A stretch of DNA of 64,000 nt from Pseudomonas sp. C2B4 (GTDB lineage Bacteria; Pseudomonadota; Gammaproteobacteria; Pseudomonadales; Pseudomonadaceae): NCBI RefSeq assembly GCF_013359695.1, contig NZ_JABFMU010000001.1:248001-312000 (forward strand), written 5' to 3'. Made by a program: the position numbers and the translations under genes. Below, piece after piece: positions 38,310 to 47,410 of this stretch (position 1 is the first letter of the stretch; every line of letters begins with the position of its first letter). The notes under the pieces were generated by a model that was not told where the DNA came from, did no database searches, and saw only the letters and a list, made by a program, of their open reading frames with translations.

Positions 38310-41300
38310 TTGCGTTTCACACTTCCACTGTCGAGCCAGTACTTGGTCTCGCTCAGGCCGGCGTCGAGCATGGTGTTGAGCTCCAGCTCGAGGTCGCTGC
38401 GCGGGTTGAAGTTGACGTTGTTGCTGTTGGATTCGATGTCGCGAACCGAAAGGCGGTCGCTGACCAGATCCTGCTTGCGCGTGTATTTGTCCGCCGGTTT
38501 GACCTCAAACCGCACCTTGAGCAGCGGCGCGCTGCCGTTTTCACCGATTGCCCGGGAAAACTTCTCCCGACCCGCCTTGGTGAACCGCAAGGTATACAAC
38601 GGCGAAGCGGCCCAGCGTTCAGCGGCCAACTGGCGGAAACCCAGGCGCAGGTCGCCGCGCATTTCCAGCTGTGGCGTGTCGGCGGCGTCGCCAACGCCAA
38701 TTTCCGGTAGCTTGATTTTGTAGTCTTCGGACTGGATATCGCGATACAGCACGTCGGCATCCTTGATCACGTTGTTCAGATCGATGACGCCGATGTGCTT
38801 GACCGTCGAATACGGCTTGAGCGCCGATGCCCGGAAGTAGAAGTTCGGCACGCTGTGGTTGGCGCACAACAGGCAGAGCATGGCGCCTACCGAGGCGGTG
38901 CTTTTCGGGTCGTCGATCCGGCCGTTCTTGTGAAACGGATACCAGCCGCCGGTGCGGTAATTTTGCAGCGCCAGAATGCGCCCGGGTGGCAGCGGCAACA
39001 CCTTGCGAATGAACGCCTGGATGCCGGGCAGGCGCGAAGGGCGACCTGTCAGCAGCAAGACATCACACGGGTAATGCGCGACCACTTCACACAGCGCCCC
39101 GAGGATCTTGGTGATGTTGATCTGGTCGTTGAGGAACGCGGCGTGGAGCTTTTGCAGGTCGAAGCTGATCGGCGCGGCATACAGGTCGAAACCGCTCTGA
39201 GATCCGACATCGCGACGCACGGCGGCATTGACGTAGTCGAGCACGGTCTGGCTGATGGCGTTGTCACCGAGCAAATGGCGGTAGCTTTGCGGGACGACTT
39301 CTTGCGGGACCTGCGGATCGTAATGCTCGTACGCCTTGAGCAGCGCCAGGCCCAGCGGGGCGAACACCTGGAGGTTCAATTGCTGACGCAGGATCATGTC
39401 CTGGGCGCTGACCGATTCATCACCACACAGCCGTGACATCAGCGAATCCGCGGCTTTCACGCCAGCGTTCTGCAAGGCTTTTTCGAAACTCGGCAGGATG
39501 AAGTCCTGAATCACATCCAGCAGGATGTCGTCGCCAGCCACTTTGAAACCATCGCGAAAACGCTGTTCGGGCACGATGTGTACGTTGCTGCCGCTGCCGG
39601 TATTGCCCGCGCGGTCGAGACGATAGTCGGTGATCACCAGGTCGGTAGTGCCACCGCCGATGTCGATGGTCGCGAGGGTGATGCGTTGGCGGTCGGCCTT
39701 GTCCGGCCGGGCGATGGTGTCAAAAAACTCTTCCGGGTGACCGGCGAAGTTCTCGTTTATCTCGGTGTACAGGTACACCAACTGGCCGCAGGACGCTTCG
39801 TCCCATTCCACGCGGATACTCGGGATCGGGGTGCGCGGGCTGACGGCCTGATCCTGATGTGGATCTTCCTCGCCGGCGTGCCAGCCGAGGCTTTTCCACA
39901 CCAGGCCGATGGCTTGCAGCATGCGTTCGTTGAGGATGCTGCGTTCGGCCTGCGGCATGCCCGGCGGCACGGTCAGGGTAATGCTGTTGAGCTGGCGCGG
40001 CACGCGGGTGTGACCCTGGCGTGAGCGCTGGGCCGGGCTGTTGATTTGCGACAGCGCCTGGGCCAGTACTTCGGCGAGCATGAAGGTCATTAGCGAGCTG
40101 CGTGAGTAACGCGGCATGAACACCGGCAGACGATCGTCTTCTTCGAGGCTGTAAAGCGCTTCGCCGGTTTCGTTGATCAGGTGCGAGAACGGCGCGGCGG
40201 TGGCGTACGGCTCATTGTCGGTCTTGATGTACGAGCAGTTGAAGCGCCAGCCGTGGCCATAGGCGTTTTCGTCCCACAGATAACGTTTCGGGCTGGACAG
40301 GCCAGTGGAGCCTTCGGTGCCGCGACGACGACTGGCCAGACGACCGGCCTCATTGCCGACACGGGCAATCGTCGCCCATTGGAACGCATCGTGGCGACCA
40401 CTCTTGACCGAACAGTGGTCCTTGCCGAAATACGCCTGGGCGAACTCCACGCGGCTTTCGAATGGCTGGTTATAGGTGTGTTCAGGGGTGATCAGGTCGC
40501 GCAGTTCCAGCACGTAGTTCTGCTTCAGCCCGGAGCCGGCCTGACCGTGGTTTTCGATCAGGATGCCGCAGGTGCGCGAGTTGCCGACGTCCAGCACCAG
40601 GTCCACAGGTATCGGTTTGACCAGGCCATTACTGTCGTTGGCGACCACTTTCAGCTCGGGGATTTCAACTTTCGCCCCGACCTTCGACTGCTGGGCGGCT
40701 GACGGTTTGCTCAACAGGCTGAGCAAGTTGAGGTAGTGCGCCAGGTGATGGTTGGCGCGGATATCGATGTCCAGCTCTGCGCGCGAACGGTGGGCATTGC
40801 CCTCATTGAACACTTCCAGCAACCATTCGTTGACCCACGGCTGCGCCAGAAACCAGCGGGTTTCGCTAGCCTTGGTAGCCAGTTTGAAAGACACGCCGGA
40901 GCTGATGTCTTCTTCGTTGGGCGCCAGATAGGCAGTGCCGTCACGCCTGGGCATCACACGGCTGTCGAACGCCATCGTCAGGCGGTGGGTGTTGCCGTCG
41001 ATGTCGGGAGTCGCCAGTTTCACCAGGCGCATGCGCGACCAGTTGCTCGGACCTTCGTCGAAGCGATGCGGCGGCATGAAGCGGAAAAACGGGATCGGCA
41101 GCCAGATACCGTCGAGCAAATCGAGGCTGCTTTTCATGTCGACGCTGAACGCAGGTTTGGCTTTTTCGACCTTTTCCGGTTCGGGCTCGTAGAAAAAGAA
41201 GTCTTTCTCTTCGTTGTACGCCAGGCGGCAGATCAGCCCGCTGATCATCGGTGCGAACTCGCCCGCCGGTTCCTTGCGGGGATCCAGGCACAGGGCGAAA

Positions 41301-41371
41301 TCCATGAACTGGATGCCGGTGTCGCTGACCAGCGTGACGGTGTCTTCGAATTGAGTGACTTCAGGCAACAT
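38306..41371 (-). CDS. srfB: SrfB-family protein, actin/Hsp70-fold ATPase by motif
   Basis: 1021 residues of the SrfB family. After an N-terminal domain of about 250 residues come the three nucleotide-binding motifs of the actin/Hsp70/ParM superfamily: phosphate 1 LDVGNSRTCGIL near 260, phosphate 2 ATIDIGGGTTDLVI near 570, and the adenosine motif LLLTGRPSRLPG near 775. The insert between the first two is large. It is cytoplasmic, with no signal peptide. Pairing with SrfC gives a filament- or chaperone-like ATPase next to a GTPase. It starts 17 bases after srfA. Confidence 0.87.
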   Translation of the reverse strand: MLPEVTQFEDTVTLVSDTGIQFMDFALCLDPRKEPAGEFAPMISGLICRLAYNEEKDFFFYEPEPEKVEKAKPAFSVDMKSSLDLLDGIWLPIPFFRFMPPHRFDEGPSNWSRMRLVKLATPDIDGNTHRLTMAFDSRVMPRRDGTAYLAPNEEDISSGVSFKLATKASETRWFLAQPWVNEWLLEVFNEGNAHRSRAELDIDIRANHHLAHYLNLLSLLSKPSAAQQSKVGAKVEIPELKVVANDSNGLVKPIPVDLVLDVGNSRTCGILIENHGQAGSGLKQNYVLELRDLITPEHTYNQPFESRVEFAQAYFGKDHCSVKSGRHDAFQWATIARVGNEAGRLASRRRGTEGSTGLSSPKRYLWDENAYGHGWRFNCSYIKTDNEPYATAAPFSHLINETGEALYSLEEDDRLPVFMPRYSRSSLMTFMLAEVLAQALSQINSPAQRSRQGHTRVPRQLNSITLTVPPGMPQAERSILNERMLQAIGLVWKSLGWHAGEEDPHQDQAVSPRTPIPSIRVEWDEASCGQLVYLYTEINENFAGHPEEFFDTIARPDKADRQRITLATIDIGGGTTDLVITDYRLDRAGNTGSGSNVHIVPEQRFRDGFKVAGDDILLDVIQDFILPSFEKALQNAGVKAADSLMSRLCGDESVSAQDMILRQQLNLQVFAPLGLALLKAYEHYDPQVPQEVVPQSYRHLLGDNAISQTVLDYVNAAVRRDVGSQSGFDLYAAPISFDLQKLHAAFLNDQINITKILGALCEVVAHYPCDVLLLTGRPSRLPGIQAFIRKVLPLPPGRILALQNYRTGGWYPFHKNGRIDDPKSTASVGAMLCLLCANHSVPNFYFRASALKPYSTVKHIGVIDLNNVIKDADVLYRDIQSEDYKIKLPEIGVGDAADTPQLEMRGDLRLGFRQLAAERWAASPLYTLRFTKAGREKFSRAIGENGSAPLLKVRFEVKPADKYTRKQDLVSDRLSVRDIESNSNNVNFNPRSDLELELNTMLDAGLSETKYWLDSGSVKRK

Positions 41372-41388
41372 GTCGGGTTATTCCGTTT

Positions 41389-42777
41389 TTATTCGGCCAC
41401 TTGCCGCATGGACATGGGGAATTGTTCTTGTCCGTAACCGCCGGTGCAGTCCGCGATCGTGGTCGCCCCTTTGCGGCAGTTGACCTTGGGCATCTCGTAA
41501 GTGCTGCCATCGGCGCAAACAGCCTGGCCTTGGCTGTCGATGGCCAGGCTGCCACCCTTCATAGTAGCGCTCACCGGCCCGCTGCATTTGGAGCCGTCGG
41601 CCTGGTGTACGGTGACTTGGCCCTTACCGTCCTTGAGTTGGTATTCCAGACGCAGCGGTTTGCCGGTTCGGCGATCCTGAATCCCGGCGCCTGCGCTGTA
41701 CTGACCATCGAGAAACCTGGCAGCACCGTCGGCGGCGTCTGGCGGGATGCTCAGGGGAGGGCCGGGTTTTGCGGCGGCGGATTTTTCTGCTTCGGGCGAT
41801 GTGACATCCGGCGGCGCAGTTTTGTTTTCGGGTGGCTCAGTTTTGTTTTCGGGTGGCGCAGTTTTGTTTTCAGCTGCCGGGTCAATGACCGAATCTTTGG
41901 TCAAATCGGCGGGCGCCATGTCAGCCTCGTTACCCTCGACGGCCGGCGTTTCCACATCATGCGTTCCGGTCACGGCGGTGCCGGTTCCAGTGGTTGAGCC
42001 TATAACGGTGCCTGTCACCGGAACGCTGTTGAGTGTCGTGACATTGCCGGTCAGTGGCGGCTCTTCCAGTTGTTTTTCCACCGGTACAACGCCCTTAGGC
42101 AGCATATCTACCGCCACCAACGGAATCGGGACGCACCCTCGCAGGCCGAGCAACAGCCACAAAAGCAGCAGCAGGAGCGGCAGCAGTAACAGCCACCACC
42201 AACGACGCCACCACGGACGAGCAACCACCGGCACAACGGGTGCAATAACAGGCGCTTCGGCCACGGGTGGCAGCGTGAAAGCAGGCGGGACCTGATAGAG
42301 GCAGTGCAGGGGATCGCCATTGCCGGTACCGGCATGCTCGAACCCCCAAAAGGTCAGCACCGGTTTGCCTTGCACCAGGTAGACAAAATTCTCGTCGGGA
42401 AAATGAATCACGCGCTTGAGCAGTTTGCCAAATACGGCTTTGTCGCCTTGCTGCGGTTCGGCCGGATCAGTGCCCAGGAAACGCTGGCTCAATTCCTCGA
42501 GTGCGGTCTTGAGAGCTTCAAGCTGGCGGCGGGCAGGGGCGCGTTCTTCTTCGGTTGCGCTGCTCCACGGAATCACATCGCCGTCGAGGGCGCTGTACCA
42601 ATCGATCTGGTTGCCGAGTTCATCGCTTTGAGGGATGGCCAGATGATCGACCAAATCGGGGTTTTTGCGGCGAATGGCTTCGCGCAATTGTAGGGCTGCC
42701 CGGTAGACCGGTTGACCTGTTTCGCCGAGGGCAGTGAATGACCCGCTCTTGCCGCTGCGTAATAGTGCCCCGCGCAT
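41389..42777 (-). CDS. srfA: SrfA-like single-span membrane protein
   Basis: First gene of the operon, 462 residues. A cytoplasmic N-terminal domain (1-165) opens MRGALLRSGKSGSFTALGET and includes VYLVQGKPVLTFW. It is followed by a membrane helix (about 190-210), a low-complexity region containing three PPENKTA/E repeats, and a cysteine-containing C-terminal domain of about 110 residues (QYSAGAGIQDRRTGKPLRLE) that would be periplasmic. Position before srfB and the N-terminal sequence fit SrfA; the C-terminal half is less certain. GGAG precedes the ATG. Confidence 0.7.
   Translation of the reverse strand: MRGALLRSGKSGSFTALGETGQPVYRAALQLREAIRRKNPDLVDHLAIPQSDELGNQIDWYSALDGDVIPWSSATEEERAPARRQLEALKTALEELSQRFLGTDPAEPQQGDKAVFGKLLKRVIHFPDENFVYLVQGKPVLTFWGFEHAGTGNGDPLHCLYQVPPAFTLPPVAEAPVIAPVVPVVARPWWRRWWWLLLLPLLLLLLWLLLGLRGCVPIPLVAVDMLPKGVVPVEKQLEEPPLTGNVTTLNSVPVTGTVIGSTTGTGTAVTGTHDVETPAVEGNEADMAPADLTKDSVIDPAAENKTAPPENKTEPPENKTAPPDVTSPEAEKSAAAKPGPPLSIPPDAADGAARFLDGQYSAGAGIQDRRTGKPLRLEYQLKDGKGQVTVHQADGSKCSGPVSATMKGGSLAIDSQGQAVCADGSTYEMPKVNCRKGATTIADCTGGYGQEQFPMSMRQVAE
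41812..41874. repeat. 21-base tandem repeat inside srfA
   Basis: Three near-identical 21-base units (containing CAGTTTTGTTTTCGGGTGGC) encode PPENKTA, PPENKTE and PPENKTA. They lie in the linker between the membrane helix and the C-terminal domain. The sequence is unusually T-rich for this genome. Confidence 0.85.
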
Positions 42778-43333
42778 TCAAACTCCATACGATCCGTTGC
42801 GCAAAAATGACAGACAAATATGTCTGTACTTGCTCCTGCAATTAGCGGGCGACCTTAGTGTCATTATGATATCGCCGTCAATCTGCCGGAGGTTTAAACC
42901 TCATGAGACTAACGCAAGCGTGCGGAGGTTGCATAAGGTCAATTTTAATTGGGTTGGGAGGGTTCGGGCGTAAGCTTTTTTAAGCTTATTGAATCGTTTC
43001 ATCAGGGCTACAAAAAGCGCTATAAAAGAGGCAAAACTCCAAGAGTGACTGTCTCCATATCCCCGCTCAACGGCGGCCTGGGCGGGCTCGAAGGCTTCAA
43101 CGAGCTGGTGGCCCGCTGCAGCCATGAATGGGACGGCCGTCCTTGCCAACAACGATGACTATCCGAAGGAGATTGTTAGAGTTAAAGCAGAGGTGGTTTC
43201 TGATCGAGTACAGCTTGCTGGCGGATTAGGAGGCTGTGATAAGGCGTTACATCGGGTGAGCGAGATTCTGGGCGCTCGGGCAACCGAGGTGCGACAAACG
43301 CCGTTCGTTGATTTCTCCAAGGAGTCATTCTGG
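42778..43333. promoter_or_regulatory. Upstream region of the srf operon, with palindrome at 42810-42827
   Basis: ACAGACAAATATGTCTGT (42810-42827) is a palindrome with 7-base arms and an AATA centre, 33 bases upstream of the srfA ATG; an operator is likely. A TTGACG about 100 bases upstream of srfA on the minus strand could be a -35 but I see no good -10 for it. The remainder, to the 3' end of comM at 43334, is more A/T-rich than its surroundings near 42,940-43,040 and then turns G/C-rich. I see no gene there with a ribosome site and recognisable product. Confidence 0.5.
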
Positions 43334-44827
43334 TCAGATTGTGCTCGGTCGATACTGCAGCGCCTCAGCCAGATGATCGCGGGTGATGCCATCAACTTGC
43401 TCAAGGTCCGCCAGGGTGCGTGAGACTTTAAGTAGCCGATGGGCCGCTCGCAGTGACAAGGTCAATCGCTCACACGCTGTTTCCAGCCAGGTTTCGTCGG
43501 TTGTGGATAACTTGCAGTGTTCGCGCAAGCCCGGCAGATCAAGGAAAGCGTTCGCGCAGCCCTGGCGTTTTTGTTGTCGCTCTCGGGCGTCGGCAACTCG
43601 CACTGCGGCGGTAGCGGTGTCATCACCGGGTTTCAGTGCAGGGTTCAATGCTGTAGCTTCCCGAGCGACGGTCAGGTGCAGGTCGATTCGGTCCAGTAAC
43701 GGCCCTGACAGCTTGTTGCGGTAACGCTGGACCATGTCCGGTGTACAACTGCATTTGCCGCTGAGTTCGCCAAGATATCCACAGGGGCACGGGTTCATCG
43801 CGGCTACCAATTGGAAACGGGCCGGGAAGCGGATACGGTCCTTGGCGCGGGAGATTACGATGTGACCGGATTCAAGCGGCTCCCTTAACACCTCCAATAC
43901 CTTGCGATCGAATTCCGGAAGTTCGTCTAGAAAAAGAACGCCATGATGGGCGAGGGTTATTTCACCGGGTTGCGGTTTCGAGCCGCCGCCGACCAATGCC
44001 GGCCCGGAAGCGGAGTGGTGGGGTTGGCGGAATGGTCTTTGTGGCCATTGGCTCAATGGCACGCAACTGGTAACGGATTGAATGGCTGCGACTTCAAGAG
44101 CTTCATTTTCGGCTAGCGGTGGGAGCAAACCCGGTAAACGACTCGCCAACAGCGTTTTCCCCGTCCCCGGGGGGCCGCTGAACAAGAGGTTGTGAGCCCC
44201 CGCCGCCGCAATCAGCAAAGCGCGCTTGGCCGAGAGTTGGCCCTGCACTTCGTTCAAGTCAGGATAGGGTTTGCTGGCATAGAGCAAGCCGTTGGAGACA
44301 TAAGGCTCAATCGGTGTATGCCCATTGAAATGCGCAACAGCCTCAAGCAGATGATCCACCGCAATCACCTTCAACCCCGAAGCCAGGCACGCTTCTTCGG
44401 CATTCGCCCGCGGCACCATCAACCAGCGTCCGGCCTTGCGCGCCGCCAGCGCAGCCGGCAACACCCCTCTAACCGCCCGCACCGCACCCGACAGCGCCAA
44501 CTCCCCCAAGCACTCCACGTCATCCAGCGTCAACGTCGGCACCTGCACACTGGCTGACAGAATCCCCAAGGCAATGGCCAGATCGAACCGCCCGCCGTCC
44601 TTGGGCAAATCCGCCGGCGCCAGATTCAAGGTGATGCGCCGTGCAGGAAATTGCAGCCCCGAATTGATAATCGCACTGCGCACCCGATCCTTGCTCTCCT
44701 TCACCGCCGCTTCGGGCAGGCCGACCATGGTCAGCGACGGCAAACCATTGGCGAGGTGGACTTCAACGGTGACAGCGGGGGCATCCACGCCAATCTGGGC
44801 GCGGCTGTGGACGATGGAGAGGGACAT
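43334..44827 (-). CDS. comM: YifB/ComM-family Mg-chelatase-like AAA+ ATPase
   Basis: A 497-residue AAA+ protein. The N-terminal domain (MSLSIVHSRAQIGVDAPAVT, then GLPEAAVKESKDRVRSAI) is a Lon-protease-like fold. Walker A is GPPGTGKT (about 220), Walker B is VLFLDELPEF, and a cysteine cluster reads NPCPCGYLG. ComM is a hexameric helicase that drives branch migration during integration of DNA in natural transformation, and it is also kept in species not known to be competent. It is co-directional with ubiK. Confidence 0.93.
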   Translation of the reverse strand: MSLSIVHSRAQIGVDAPAVTVEVHLANGLPSLTMVGLPEAAVKESKDRVRSAIINSGLQFPARRITLNLAPADLPKDGGRFDLAIALGILSASVQVPTLTLDDVECLGELALSGAVRAVRGVLPAALAARKAGRWLMVPRANAEEACLASGLKVIAVDHLLEAVAHFNGHTPIEPYVSNGLLYASKPYPDLNEVQGQLSAKRALLIAAAGAHNLLFSGPPGTGKTLLASRLPGLLPPLAENEALEVAAIQSVTSCVPLSQWPQRPFRQPHHSASGPALVGGGSKPQPGEITLAHHGVLFLDELPEFDRKVLEVLREPLESGHIVISRAKDRIRFPARFQLVAAMNPCPCGYLGELSGKCSCTPDMVQRYRNKLSGPLLDRIDLHLTVAREATALNPALKPGDDTATAAVRVADARERQQKRQGCANAFLDLPGLREHCKLSTTDETWLETACERLTLSLRAAHRLLKVSRTLADLEQVDGITRDHLAEALQYRPSTI

Positions 44828-44960
44828 GGTCGTTCCTTGAGGTGACGGAGGCCGCTTCCTGCGGTTTTTGAAGGGTAGTCGTGGAGTGAGGAACTGGCGT
44901 TGAAACTAAATCAGCAAATGTTCGCGGGATGTTGCGAGGTGTTATCCACCGTCGTACGGG

Positions 44961-44994
44961 AATAAAAAACCGCCCAAAAGGCGGTTTTTTATTC
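44961..44994 (-). terminator. Terminator after ubiK
   Basis: AAAAAACCGCC pairs with GGCGGTTTTTT around CAAAA, with A/T tails on both sides so it could work in either direction. It lies just downstream of the ubiK stop and separates it from comM. Confidence 0.9.
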
Positions 44995-45006
44995 GTGCAT
45001 GCGATG

Positions 45007-45267
45007 TTACTCGGTCGGTGGATTGAGTTTGGCTTCCAACTCGGCGACTTTCGCTTCGAGGCTTTCGAGGCGAGCCCGAGTGCGTGCCAGCACAACCATC
45101 TGACTATCGAATTCTTCCCGGCTCACCAGATCCAGTTTGCTGAAGGCGCTCTGCAGCAGGGCCTTGAACTGGCTTTCGATTTCGGCTTTCGGCAACGGGG
45201 TGTCGCCGCTGAAGAGGCGGGAGGCTGTGCCCGTCAGGGCATCGAGGAAATCTTTGGGCGCGAGCAT
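45007..45267 (-). CDS. ubiK: Ubiquinone biosynthesis accessory factor UbiK
   Basis: An 86-residue protein of the YqiC/BMFP family. The N-terminal part MLAPKDFLDALTGTASRLF is amphipathic, and a C-terminal trimeric coiled coil reads RARLESLEAKVAELEAKL. UbiK binds the UbiJ lipid carrier in the soluble complex that makes ubiquinone. Divergent from glnK in the same arrangement as in other pseudomonads. Confidence 0.9.
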   Translation of the reverse strand: MLAPKDFLDALTGTASRLFSGDTPLPKAEIESQFKALLQSAFSKLDLVSREEFDSQMVVLARTRARLESLEAKVAELEAKLNPPTE

Positions 45268-45338
45268 GGGGAATGTCCTGGTAACGATGGCGGGCAGTGT
45301 ATCACGCAGTGTCTATAGTCAAATCCGCGGGCAAGGGA

Positions 45339-45388
45339 TGCACGCTTTTCGCGCATGCGGATGGACGGCGTCGCACCGTTGTTGTGCG
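45339..45388 (+). promoter_or_regulatory. Two NtrC enhancer sites upstream of glnK
   Basis: CGCACCGTTGTTGTGCG at 45372-45388 fits the NtrC dyad GCACC-N5-GGTGC with one mismatch. A weaker dyad, TGCACGCTTTTCGCGCA, lies at 45339-45355. They sit about 75 to 125 bases upstream of the -24 element, a normal enhancer distance. Confidence 0.7.
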
Positions 45389-45462
45389 TAACGTGTCGGG
45401 TGTTGTGGCGAAGTGGCGGCCATCAACCGATAAAGGATTGAAAACAATGAATTTTGTGGAGA

Positions 45463-45478
45463 TGGCAAGGTTTCTGCT
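45463..45478 (+). promoter_or_regulatory. Sigma54 promoter of glnK-amtB
   Basis: TGGCAAGGTTTCTGCT has GG and GC at the required -24/-12 spacing of the sigma54 consensus TGGCACG-N4-TTGCA. The predicted start is near 45490, giving a leader of about 200 bases before glnK. Confidence 0.75.
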
Positions 45479-45503
45479 TAGACGGTAGTGACCCATGCAC
45501 TGA

Positions 45504-46025
<522 letters not shown>

Positions 46026-46060
46026 GCCGCCACAAACCCAACGCCCCAGGAGAAAACAAT

Positions 46061-47398
46061 ATGACTCTGCGTAAATTCGCAGGGCTAGGAGCCCTGTTGT
46101 CCCTCGTAATGCCCGGCCTGGCTTTGGCGGCAGACGAAGTGGCGGCCCCAGTCCTCAACTCCGGCGATACCGCCTGGATGTTGACCTCGACAGCTCTCGT
46201 GCTGTTCATGACCATTCCCGGCCTTGCCCTGTTCTACGGCGGCATGGTTCGGTCGAAAAACATTCTTTCCGTGATGATGCAGTGCTTCGCCATTACCGGT
46301 CTGATCAGCGTCCTGTGGGTCATTTATGGCTACAGCATCGCGTTCGACACCACCGGCATGGAGCAGGGCGTCGTCAACTTCAACTCCTTCTTCGGTGGCA
46401 TGGGCAAGGCATTCCTGGCCGGTGTCACGCCTTCGAGCCTGACCGGCCCGGCGGCGCTGTTCCCTGAAGCGGTGTTCATCACCTTCCAGATGACGTTCGC
46501 CATCATCACCCCGGCGCTGATCGTCGGTGCCTTCGCCGAGCGCATGAAGTTCTCCGCGATGCTGGTGTTCATGGGCATCTGGTTCACCCTGGTTTATGCA
46601 CCGATTGCGCACATGGTCTGGTCCGGTAACGGCGGCCTGATGTGGGACTGGGGCGTGCTGGACTTCGCAGGCGGCACCGTGGTGCACATCAACGCCGGTG
46701 TGGCCGGTCTGATCGCTTGCCTGGTGCTGGGCAAGCGCAAAGGCTTCCCGACCACCCCGATGGCTCCGCACAACCTCGGCTACACCCTGATGGGCGCTGC
46801 GATGCTGTGGATCGGCTGGTTCGGCTTCAACGCCGGCTCCGCCGCGGCAGCCAACGGCACGGCCGGCATGGCGATGCTGGTGACCCAGATCGCAACCGCT
46901 GCCGCCGCACTGGGCTGGATGTTCGCCGAGTGGATCACTCACGGCAAACCAAGCGCACTGGGCATTGCTTCGGGTGTGGTTGCCGGCCTGGTCGCCATCA
47001 CTCCAGCCGCTGGCACCGTAGGCCCGATGGGCGCCCTGGTGATCGGCCTGGCAGCAGGCGTGGTGTGCTTCTTCTGCGCTACCACCCTGAAACGCAAAAT
47101 GGGTTATGACGACTCCCTGGATGCCTTCGGCGTGCACGGTATCGGCGGTATTCTCGGCGCGATCCTGACCGGTGTATTCGCTGCGCCGTCCCTGGGTGGC
47201 TTCGGCACCGTGACCGACATCGCCGCACAAGTCTGGATTCAGTGCAAAGGCGTGGGTTTCACGGTGATCTACACCGCGATCGTCACCTTCATCATCCTCA
47301 AGGTGCTGGATGCGGTCATGGGCCTGCGGATCACCGAGGAAGAAGAATCGGTCGGTATCGATCTGGCACTTCACAACGAACGCGGCTACAACTTGTAA
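46061..47398 (+). CDS. amtB: Ammonium transporter AmtB
   Basis: A 445-residue inner membrane channel. It starts with a cleavable signal (ending GLALAAD) and continues with 11 membrane helices. Family segments are YGGMVRSKNILSVMMQCF, DFAGGTVVHINAGVAGL (first pore His) and DAFGVHGIGGILGAI (second pore His). It forms trimers that pass ammonia and is gated by GlnK, encoded just upstream. Confidence 0.97.
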   Translation: MTLRKFAGLGALLSLVMPGLALAADEVAAPVLNSGDTAWMLTSTALVLFMTIPGLALFYGGMVRSKNILSVMMQCFAITGLISVLWVIYGYSIAFDTTGMEQGVVNFNSFFGGMGKAFLAGVTPSSLTGPAALFPEAVFITFQMTFAIITPALIVGAFAERMKFSAMLVFMGIWFTLVYAPIAHMVWSGNGGLMWDWGVLDFAGGTVVHINAGVAGLIACLVLGKRKGFPTTPMAPHNLGYTLMGAAMLWIGWFGFNAGSAAAANGTAGMAMLVTQIATAAAALGWMFAEWITHGKPSALGIASGVVAGLVAITPAAGTVGPMGALVIGLAAGVVCFFCATTLKRKMGYDDSLDAFGVHGIGGILGAILTGVFAAPSLGGFGTVTDIAAQVWIQCKGVGFTVIYTAIVTFIILKVLDAVMGLRITEEEESVGIDLALHNERGYNL

Positions 47399-47410
47399 GC
47401 ACGCGCATGG

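Noticed and set aside
35622..38723. A plus-strand open frame of over 1000 codons antisense to srfC and the end of srfB
   Set aside because: It arises from high G+C codon bias on the opposite strand; its product has no domain, no ribosome site fits, and SrfC/SrfB motifs lie on the minus strand.
26296..42777. A complete type VI secretion system
   Set aside because: None of TssB, TssC, Hcp, VgrG, TssK-M or ClpV can be seen; only the accessory TagQRST/PpkA-like parts are similar.
43124..43423. Plus-strand frame of 99 codons at the 3' end of comM
   Set aside because: Its last third is antisense to comM and no homologous domain or ribosome site is evident; a remnant cannot be excluded.
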